The notes beneath the pieces were generated by a model. It searched no databases. It was not told the origin of the DNA and saw only the letters and a program-made list of their open reading frames with translations. DNA of 64,000 bases from Nocardioides zhouii. Lineage in GTDB: Bacteria > Actinomycetota > Actinomycetes > Propionibacteriales > Nocardioidaceae. The translations under genes were made by a program, and so were the position numbers. Shown here piece after piece: positions 18,181 through 24,892 of the stretch. Location: the NCBI RefSeq assembly GCF_004137345.1, contig NZ_SDWV01000021.1, positions 23,921-87,920 of the forward strand. Reading direction: 5' to 3'. Positions within the stretch are counted from its first letter, which is position 1, and every line of letters starts with the position of its first letter.

Positions 18181-18198
18181 TACTTTGTACATAAGGTA
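18181..18198. promoter_or_regulatory. Candidate HipB operator
   Basis: On the minus strand TACCTT-ATGTAC-AAAGTA is an inverted repeat with one mismatch, 11 bp upstream of the antitoxin start in an AT-rich stretch. Its position fits autoregulation of hipBA. Confidence 0.45.
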
Positions 18199-18475
18199 GC
18201 ATTAGAGCCATAATAATGCACACCTGAGTCCCTACTCAGGCGCTCGGGCTCGCCACATCGTGCCAACGGATCGCGCCACGATCATCCGGGACCCGCTTGC
18301 TCGCACAGGGCACGGCTCAGGAAGGGATGTCGCACCCGGAGCCAAGGACCCGGATCAATTCGATCGTGAGATCACCCGCGCGCGCTCGGGGCCGCCCGAG
18401 GCGGAGCGACTCTGCTGGACCCAACTGGTGTGAGCGACCCGCTTCAACGGGCGGCGACCAGCGACTGGCACTGCA

Positions 18476-18507
18476 AAACCGCAGGTCAGCGCGCTGACCT
18501 GCGGTTT
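18476..18507 (-). terminator. Perfect hairpin beside tRNA-Arg fragment
   Basis: A perfect 32-bp palindrome whose half is AACCGCAGGTCAGCGC. On the minus strand it starts 8 nt after the tRNA-like 3' end of R2 and is followed by TTTTGC, as a rho-independent terminator of a tRNA-Arg gene would be. This suggests that the R2 junction retains original downstream tRNA DNA. Confidence 0.7.
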
Positions 18508-18514
18508 CTCGGTT

Positions 18515-18729
18515 TGCGCGCCTGTAGGGATTCGAACCCCAAACCTTCTGATCCGTAGCAGCGCGTAACATTCCTTGGGCCCATCCGAGTTCCGTCATTT
18601 TCGAGAGTGCGCTTTGACGTTTACGCAGGTCAGAGGCGTATTGGATGCCACGTGAGGGGTCGTGGTGGACCGTGCGGAGAACCGTTATCAACCAGTCGTC
18701 TGGAGGGGTTCCTGCAACCGTTTCTGCAC
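18515..18729. repeat. att-like repeat R2 with tRNA-Arg 3' half
   Basis: The first 52 bp are identical to R1 (tRNA-Arg(ACG) 3' half, minus strand). The rest diverges but keeps GCAGGTCAGAGGCGT, GTTATCAA and the terminal pair of direct repeats. It separates the hipBA segment from the MoxR/vWA operon. The remaining sequence between 18224 and 18475 holds no gene that I can support. Confidence 0.72.
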
Positions 18730-18801
18730 AGTGCAGATGCCGCATCGAGAGCGTGCCGACGCTGGCTGACCGCTGGCCACTCGGTTGTCCAGACTCGCGA
18801 G

Positions 18802-20049
18802 CTAGTCCAACAGGCACTCCACCCGGACCGCCCAAGCCGGTGTCGGTGGCAGGTCGGATCGGTGTCTGCCCAGCAGCGCGATGATCACGGCGCAGCTGGG
18901 CGGGGGCTGGTGCGGCCAGGGCGTGTCGCCGTCGGTGAGGACGACCACGACATCAGGTCGGGGTCGTTGTCGGTCGACTGCGACGAAGCCTGCGCGGAGG
19001 TCGGTGCCGCCTCCTCCGCCGAGTCGCGCGTCGCGAGCCCGTCGGACGCGTTGGACGGTGTGGACGGCGGCGTCGCAGGAGTAGACGCTGACGTCGCTGC
19101 CGGCCACGCCTAGGGACAGGAGTGCTCCGTCGACCTCGCCGAGTGCGCGGCCGAGGAGCCCGTCGTCGACGCTGGCGGAGGTGTCGATGATCATTGAGAC
19201 CCGGGGGACTGGGCGCCGCATCCCGGGGAGGACGATCCCTCGGACCGAGCTCGCCCGCCGTGAGGGACGGGAGTAGGTGTAGTCGCCTCGGCCGGCCGCC
19301 CACCCCACGGCACGTCGTACGGACTGGGCCAAGAGGGGTTCCCACGCGATCTTCGGCTCGAGGATGGTTTGGGTCCAGCGCCAGGCCTCGCCGGGTGTGT
19401 CTCCCCGACGGCCGGCGTGCTCGCTGTAGTCGATGGCGACGGTGCGGCGGATCTCTTGCGCGTCGTGGCGATCGACGCCGGCGTCGGCGTCGGGAGGCAG
19501 CTCGTGGGAGCGGGGAAGGCCATCGGCGCCGCTGCCACACCCCTCGTGTGGGGACATCGTCCCCGTACTCCCGCCTTCGGATGGTGGAAGGCGGGAGAGG
19601 ATCGCGTAGTACTCCTCGGCGCTGAGCCCGGGCGGCAGGCCCAACTCGCTGGCCGAACTGCAGCCCTGGGGTGTGAGGAGGTCGGCTGCCAATGTTTCGG
19701 CGATGGTTGCATCGGTGCCCTGCTCCCAGTGCGTTGAGGTCTGGACGTCGACCCGCATGTCGCGCGCACGCGACGCGTGGTCGCAGAGCAGGTGCCAGAC
19801 CAGGTGGGCCAGGTCTTGCCCGACTTCAGGCACGGTCGCCTCGGTGAGCCACACGGGATTGATGTAGAGGCGCCAGGACTCATCGACCGTCATCCGTTTG
19901 ACCTCGGGCGAGGGGACGGGGATCAGCGCGTAGAGCGCAGTGGCGAGGTAGGGCAAGTCCTTAGGTGACTCGCGAGCCCGCGTCTTGGTCGGGCTCGGTG
20001 CGCTGCTGATGAGCCAGAGCTTGGCCGCGGAGATCTTGGTGAGGTCCAT
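18802..20049 (-). CDS. DUF2201/vWA-domain protein, partner of MoxR ATPase
   Basis: 415 residues. The N-terminal half fits the DUF2201 metallopeptidase-like domain, with LAHLVWHLLCDHASRA where active proteins have HExxH; here the Glu is Leu, so protease activity is unlikely. The C-terminal vWA-like domain has a MIDAS motif IIDTSASVDD, then VYSCDAAVH, GGGGTDLRAGF and VVVLTDGDTPWP. MoxR ATPases typically remodel targets with such a vWA partner. Last gene of a four-gene operon; its ATG shares one base with the stop of the ATPase gene (TGATG). Confidence 0.85.
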   Translation of the reverse strand: MDLTKISAAKLWLISSAPSPTKTRARESPKDLPYLATALYALIPVPSPEVKRMTVDESWRLYINPVWLTEATVPEVGQDLAHLVWHLLCDHASRARDMRVDVQTSTHWEQGTDATIAETLAADLLTPQGCSSASELGLPPGLSAEEYYAILSRLPPSEGGSTGTMSPHEGCGSGADGLPRSHELPPDADAGVDRHDAQEIRRTVAIDYSEHAGRRGDTPGEAWRWTQTILEPKIAWEPLLAQSVRRAVGWAAGRGDYTYSRPSRRASSVRGIVLPGMRRPVPRVSMIIDTSASVDDGLLGRALGEVDGALLSLGVAGSDVSVYSCDAAVHTVQRVRRARDARLGGGGGTDLRAGFVAVDRQRPRPDVVVVLTDGDTPWPHQPPPSCAVIIALLGRHRSDLPPTPAWAVRVECLLD

Positions 20050-21179
20050 CAGGACCTCGGCAGCAGCCCGGCCAGGGCCAGGGCTGGGGCAAACACGTTG
20101 ATCTCTGGTGGGACGGGGGCCGCGCTGGGTCGGACGCCGCCGCGGAGCAGGGAGCGCACGATCGGCACGGCGGGGTCGAGGCCGCATTGCTCGCCGGCGA
20201 TCGCGCACAGCTTGATCGCGTCGGACCACCTTTGCGGGGTGTTGTCGCGGCTCACTGCAGCGAGGACGCCTTGGAGGGTGACGTAGACGCGGTCTGGCCT
20301 CATCCCCGTAAACATGGCCAGCTCGGGAGCCGAGAGCAGGTGCTCGGGGTCGGGCAGGTCCAGGGCGGAGGCCCAGGAGAGGAACTCGTGGGCAACGGCC
20401 TCACCGACGCATCCCGCGATCAGCAGGCGGCGTACGTCTGGGGTGGCCTTCACGGCTCGGGCGAAGGCGGACAGGCGTGCGGCGTAGTCCCAGGTGCGGG
20501 GCGTCGGGAAGGCGCGGCCGCGCGAGGCTGCATCGGCCGGGATGGAGCTGAGCTGGGACTCCCGGGCTCGCAGGTACCCCGAGACCAGGACCAGCTCGTC
20601 GCCGGTGAGGACGTCGAGGTCTGCGGGTCGTTCGTACACCGGAAGGCTCGGCCAGTGTCCGGTGACCAGGCCCTCGGCGTAGACCTCGAGGGGGAGCGAC
20701 CAGTCGACGTGGACGAAGCGTGAGGCCGTGGGGGCGGCGAGCTCCCATCCGGCCGCTGCGACGTCGGCAGGGTTGGCGGCGGCGACGAAGGAGACCGTCT
20801 GGGGCAGCGTCAGCGAGCCCACTTCGTAGTGGGTGAGGGGCCTCAAGGCGGCGGCCTGCAGGGCCGGGGAGGCGGTCGAGAACTCGTCGAAGAAGGCGAT
20901 CGCGGGCCCGTCGACGGCCGCGAGACGCTTGGCCCATCCGGGCGGGGCGAGATTGACCGAACCGTCGGGAGTCACCACGGGCAGACCGGCAAAGTCTGAA
21001 GGCTCGTAGTGACTGATGATGAGTGACTCCACGTGCCACCCCTGGCCCGCGGCGGACTCGATCACTGCTGTCTTGCCCTCGCCGGGGTTGCCCCATAGCA
21101 GCACCGGGATGCGGGCGCTGACGCAGATGCCGACCGCCTGGAGGGCGTTCTCGTAGTCAGTGCGCGTGCGGATCGCCAT
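20049..21179 (-). CDS. MoxR-type AAA+ ATPase
   Basis: 376 residues. Walker A is PVLLWGNPGEGKTAVIES (about residues 25-42), Walker B is PAIAFFDEFSTASP, then the sensor region VSFVAAANPADVA and an arginine-finger region TASRFVHVDW. The C-terminal lid contains RGRAFPTPRTWDYAARL, as in MoxR proteins paired with DUF2201/vWA partners. It overlaps the upstream gene by 23 bp and the vWA gene by 1 bp. Confidence 0.88.
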   Translation of the reverse strand: MAIRTRTDYENALQAVGICVSARIPVLLWGNPGEGKTAVIESAAGQGWHVESLIISHYEPSDFAGLPVVTPDGSVNLAPPGWAKRLAAVDGPAIAFFDEFSTASPALQAAALRPLTHYEVGSLTLPQTVSFVAAANPADVAAAGWELAAPTASRFVHVDWSLPLEVYAEGLVTGHWPSLPVYERPADLDVLTGDELVLVSGYLRARESQLSSIPADAASRGRAFPTPRTWDYAARLSAFARAVKATPDVRRLLIAGCVGEAVAHEFLSWASALDLPDPEHLLSAPELAMFTGMRPDRVYVTLQGVLAAVSRDNTPQRWSDAIKLCAIAGEQCGLDPAVPIVRSLLRGGVRPSAAPVPPEINVFAPALALAGLLPRS

Positions 21180-22257
21180 GCGGTGTCTCCTGAGGTGGCG
21201 CGTCGAGCAGCGGGATGTCTGTTGACTGAGTTTGCAGGGGGGCACCGACAGCCACGGGCGAGCTGTCCTGCTTGCCTCGGGCTTCGGCCAAGAGTTGGTC
21301 GAGTTCGGACAGCTCGCCTCGGATCGGCCTCTCCAGAAGCAGCCGCACACAGTCCTCGAGGGGTTGCCTAAGCGTGGCTGCCAGTTCGTTCGCCAGCGTG
21401 GCGGTGATGTCGGCAGCGAGCATCTCCTGACACTGCCGGGGGGTGAGCCCAAGACCCAGCCACTCGCCGGACTCGAGGGGGCGGCTGGGATCCGGGGCCG
21501 TGCCGTCCCACACGAGCCAGGTGGCCAGGTCGGCGTCGCGCTGCCGAGCGATCTCGTGTCGGCGCGACATCGCGCGGTCGGGAACGAACGCAAGCCCAAG
21601 GGCAAAGGATGCCGACAGGCGGCTTGTGACTCCAGTAGCCACATCGAGCAGCTCGGCCACCCGTGCAGGGTGCAGTCCGCAGTCCCAGAGCACCTTCAGA
21701 GCGTCTGGCTCGCGGAGCCGGTCCGCCACCGGCTCCCAGCCGCGGCGGGCGGGAGCTACGTCGATCGCCACCGGTCGCAGTGCATTGATCAGGGCGCGGG
21801 CGTGATGGGGCCTGGCGTTACCGCGAGCTGCGAGGTGCAGCGAGCTCGTCTCGTGCGCCCGCGCGTCGATAGCCGTACGGAAGCGAAGCCTTGGGGAGCC
21901 ATCGACGGGCGCCAACGTGCAGGCGCAGGCAGTTGCCATGGACGGCTGCCAGCCGTAGACCGGGTAGAAGGCGATCTCAGGAACCTCCTGACGCGTGCTG
22001 AGCTGCCACCAGCGTTGCGCGACGCGGACACCGGACTGGACGAGCGCTAGACAGTCACAGAAGCCGCCAAATGCCAGTCCCACTCGCTCAGCCTCGAGGT
22101 CGTGAGGGGTGAGCACCGTCCAGTCCTCGAGCAGAGTCGCGGTATGGCGCTCGCCGGCGGTCGAGTCCGGGGAGGTACGGCACTCCACGTCAAACTCGAC
22201 CCTGGTCCCACGAGGAAGTGGCGGCGCTGAGTCGTGCAGGCCTGACTCAGGAGTCAT
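21157..22257 (-). CDS. Unknown protein, paralogue of the upstream gene (segment 2 protein B)
   Basis: 366 residues. It shares with the upstream protein the block DWTVLTPHDLEAERVGLAFGG, then a C-L-x-L-V region, and a similar C-terminal region with LGLTPRQCQEMLA. No known domain is recognised. The N-terminal part ends with a Gln-rich tail. It overlaps the ATPase gene, so it is likely a component or client of the MoxR/vWA machine. Conserved Cys residues (CDCLALVQ, TACACTL) are notable. Confidence 0.75.
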   Translation of the reverse strand: MTPESGLHDSAPPLPRGTRVEFDVECRTSPDSTAGERHTATLLEDWTVLTPHDLEAERVGLAFGGFCDCLALVQSGVRVAQRWWQLSTRQEVPEIAFYPVYGWQPSMATACACTLAPVDGSPRLRFRTAIDARAHETSSLHLAARGNARPHHARALINALRPVAIDVAPARRGWEPVADRLREPDALKVLWDCGLHPARVAELLDVATGVTSRLSASFALGLAFVPDRAMSRRHEIARQRDADLATWLVWDGTAPDPSRPLESGEWLGLGLTPRQCQEMLAADITATLANELAATLRQPLEDCVRLLLERPIRGELSELDQLLAEARGKQDSSPVAVGAPLQTQSTDIPLLDAPPQETPHGDPHAH

Positions 22258-23470
22258 GCCACGTCCTCCGACGGGTTCCTATCAGCTCAGCCGCGCTGCG
22301 GATGCCCAGCTCGAGCTGCACCTCCACCCCGCGTTGGGTGCCTTCCAGTGACAGAAGCACCCCAAGCTCAGTGCGCGAGGGGGAGAGAGGGTAGCGCTGG
22401 GCGACTTCTACTAGGCGGTCCATTGCCGCCCGGGAGGGAGAGTAGGTGGACCCGAGGCCGTGCCTGTCCAACGCCTGAAAGTGCTCCACGGTCGGACGAC
22501 ATCCTGAGAGCGCCCAAGCGGCCAGGTCCGCACCCCCTGTGCGGAGTGGGCGGCCCGTGGCTTTGGCGAGTGCCTCGGCAGCGGTGATTGTCACTCCCTC
22601 AATTGCGAGTGCTTCGATCTGTCGCCGGCTGAGCCCCAGTGAGTACCAGTCCTGCAGCGCGCTGAGATAGGCATCGCCCTTGTCGGCCGGAACCCAGGCG
22701 AGCCAGGCGGCCCCGGCCGGATCAGGACGGCTGGCCACTGCGGCGGCGAGCCAGGTGACGTCGACGCCCGAGTAGGCAACCCCTAGGAAAAATGCCTCGG
22801 GGAGGGGTTCGTCGATTCCGGGAGCAAGTGCAGCGAACTCGAGAACGTGCTCGGGGTGGAGCCCCGCTGCCCACAACGACTCGCTCCCCTTGAACTCACG
22901 GACCGCCCGATCAGCCCGCGCCCGCGCCTCGGCTGTTGGCGCAGCGGCGACACGCCATGCTTCCTCCACGGCCGCGAGCACTTTCGTGAGCGGCCGGGGG
23001 GAGACGGCGTACTGCTTGGCCAGGTGCGCGGGTGAGCGCAGATGAGCGGCGGCCTCCCGGGCGGAGGTGAAGGTGCCTCGCTGGCAATGGCAGCCGCGGA
23101 CCGGATCGGCGCTCCAGACCACGCGCTCACCCCTGGTGCGTGTGAGACGAGGCAGTTGGTGCCGAACGAGCAGGGGCAGGGTGCGTTGAACAGCAGGAAT
23201 CACTTTGTCCACGAGCTCCAAGCACGAGGTGAACCCGCCGAAAGCGGTAGCCACTCGCTCGGCCTCGAGGTCATGTGGGGTGCCTACCGTCCAGTCGGGC
23301 TCGATGACGATCGAGTGCTGCTTTCCGCGCGACGCAGTCCGACTCGTGCGGCACTCCACGCTCATCTCAAGAGCCCCGCCAGCGGTAGCCGGGCCGAGGC
23401 TCTGCGTCATCGCTTCACTCTCGTCGAGGCCACCGACAGTCCCCGGGCGGTCGACCCCAAGAGCACTCAT
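22247..23470 (-). CDS. Unknown protein, first gene of MoxR/vWA operon (segment 2 protein A)
   Basis: 407 residues from the ATG at 23470, with GAGGAG 11 nt upstream; a TTG at 23482 is less likely. It carries DWTVGTPHDLEAERVATAFGG, which matches protein B downstream, and LGLSRRQIEALAIEGVTI near the end. A patch GCHCQRGTFTSAREAAAHL could bind metal. It is a tandem duplicate that has diverged strongly. Function unknown. Confidence 0.75.
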   Translation of the reverse strand: MSALGVDRPGTVGGLDESEAMTQSLGPATAGGALEMSVECRTSRTASRGKQHSIVIEPDWTVGTPHDLEAERVATAFGGFTSCLELVDKVIPAVQRTLPLLVRHQLPRLTRTRGERVVWSADPVRGCHCQRGTFTSAREAAAHLRSPAHLAKQYAVSPRPLTKVLAAVEEAWRVAAAPTAEARARADRAVREFKGSESLWAAGLHPEHVLEFAALAPGIDEPLPEAFFLGVAYSGVDVTWLAAAVASRPDPAGAAWLAWVPADKGDAYLSALQDWYSLGLSRRQIEALAIEGVTITAAEALAKATGRPLRTGGADLAAWALSGCRPTVEHFQALDRHGLGSTYSPSRAAMDRLVEVAQRYPLSPSRTELGVLLSLEGTQRGVEVQLELGIRSAAELIGTRRRTWHDS

Positions 23471-23600
23471 GGGGACAGCCAACTCCTCTGCGTGGGAAAG
23501 CTCGTGGAAGACTTACAACGATGGCGTTGACACCACCAGCAACGCCAGTCGTTGCCAGTGCTCTTCGGCGGCGGATCGACCGCCTGCGTTTCGATTAAGT

Positions 23601-23672
23601 GCCTAGTAGAATCCGAACCTAAAATACGTAATCCGTAGCAGCGGATAATCCTCTTCAGACCCCATCCCGCGA
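23601..23672. repeat. Degenerate att-like core R3
   Basis: The 23601-23665 sequence aligns with the tRNA-Arg 3' half and its next 20 bp (shared ATCCGTAGCAGCG; GCCTAGTAGAATCCGAAC against GCCTGTAGGGATTCGAAC) but has many changes. The arm region is absent. It falls exactly between the MoxR/vWA operon and the signalling cluster, so it is probably a decayed element border. Nothing else is seen in 23471-23723. Confidence 0.55.
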
Positions 23673-23723
23673 TATCGTGCAGCCGCGTGGCGGGGGCCGA
23701 CCCGCCGTCGCGCTGAACGCAAG

Positions 23724-24611
23724 CTACGAGCCGACGTGGGTGCCGTTCGTCGGCGCGGTGTCCTCGTGGACCGACCGACCCATCAGCACCCGGATGCGCA
23801 CGTGGGGTCCCAGCTTGAACTCCGAGCCGTGCCCCACCTCATAGACCTGGCCCGGCACCAGGGGCCCGCTCCCGTCGACCGTCGTCTTGTTGACCGAGCC
23901 CGCATCGACCACCCGCAGGGCCGCGGGCCTACCGTCGGTCGCGACCGAGACGAGCAGGTGACGGCCGGACACGAGCGGGGAGTCGACCTGCCAGTCACAG
24001 GAGGACGAGCGACCGACGACCTGCTCGGAACCGTCCACGGGGAGGACGAACGGCGCGACGCCACCACCGATCCAGTGCAGGCTCACCTGCGCGTCGCGCG
24101 CCTGAGGACGCATGCCGGACGGGGAGGCCGCGACGGTCGTGACCGGCGTGGCCTCGTCGACCGCGGTCCGCACCTTGGCCTCGAAGCCAGCCATCGAGCG
24201 GTCGACCACGAAGAGCAGACGCGGCTCGCCCGCGATGGTGTAGCCCTCCTTGCGGGCCTTCTCGACGATGTCGAGCATGATCTCGTCCTCGACGATGGCG
24301 CGGACGGGCTTCAGGGCCTTCGCACCCACCTCCGAGATGGACACCGTGATCGTGTTGCCGAACAGGAGCGAGCGGGTGCGGCGGGTGCGCACGCCCGTCG
24401 CGAATACCGCTGCGAGCACGTTGTTCTCCAGGACGAGGACGTCGTCGGAGAGCTCCTTGCCGACGAGGTCGCCGATGCCCCTGAAAGCCTTCTCGAACGT
24501 GTCGAGCACCGACGACTGCGAGCCGCCCGACGCGCCCCCTTGTCCACGCCCGCGCTGGACCGCCACGACCAGGACCACGACGGCGGCGAGGACGAGCAGA
24601 AAGATCTCCAT
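23724..24611 (-). CDS. Membrane-anchored FHA-domain protein, FhaA-like
   Basis: 295 residues. An N-terminal helix (MEIFLLVLAAVVVLVVAV) anchors it. Residues about 35-140 (TFEKAFRGIGDLVGKELSDD, then IVEDEIMLDIVEKARKEGYT) resemble the DUF3662 domain of FhaA. The C-terminal FHA domain has VVGRSSSCDWQVDSPLVSGRH and, later, SVNKTTVDG, with the Arg, Ser-x-x-His and Asn residues needed to bind phosphothreonine. It is divergent from the fused kinase, a likely source of phospho-ligand. Confidence 0.82.
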   Translation of the reverse strand: MEIFLLVLAAVVVLVVAVQRGRGQGGASGGSQSSVLDTFEKAFRGIGDLVGKELSDDVLVLENNVLAAVFATGVRTRRTRSLLFGNTITVSISEVGAKALKPVRAIVEDEIMLDIVEKARKEGYTIAGEPRLLFVVDRSMAGFEAKVRTAVDEATPVTTVAASPSGMRPQARDAQVSLHWIGGGVAPFVLPVDGSEQVVGRSSSCDWQVDSPLVSGRHLLVSVATDGRPAALRVVDAGSVNKTTVDGSGPLVPGQVYEVGHGSEFKLGPHVRIRVLMGRSVHEDTAPTNGTHVGS

Positions 24612-24688
24612 GCTGCACTGCCTTTCGAATCGGCCGGACGGGGTGCCCGGCACGTCTCCATTGGCTCATCTGCCCACCCGAGGTCGGC

Positions 24689-24703
24689 CAATTAGTTGGT
24701 CGG
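24689..24703. promoter_or_regulatory. 15-bp shared motif in divergent promoter region, copy 1
   Basis: CAATTAGTTGGTCGG lies between the FHA gene and the divergent kinase gene. An exact copy lies at 30320 in the other divergent region of this cluster. The flanking CCAA/TTGG halves form a short palindrome here. An AT-rich operator or promoter element is likely. Confidence 0.5.
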
Positions 24704-24892
24704 GCCTCCTGACCCGATCGTGCCTCGCGACGTTGCACGCGCTCGAGGAACGTGGGTGCAGTAGAACCCGCGCGGTTGCGCCCCTTTTCAAGTTGTTGCC
24801 AAACCGTCGCCGCGACTGTGGGACGGTTGCCCGCGTGCCCGGCCGCCGGAGAGCCGAGCAGCGAGCAGCGCGAGTGGGGAGGGATCCGGGGG

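Noticed and set aside
18317..18835. 172-codon minus-strand frame across R2
   Set aside because: It reads through the tRNA-like core and the hairpin; the corresponding frame is broken in R1 and R4, so the repeat is not conserved as protein.
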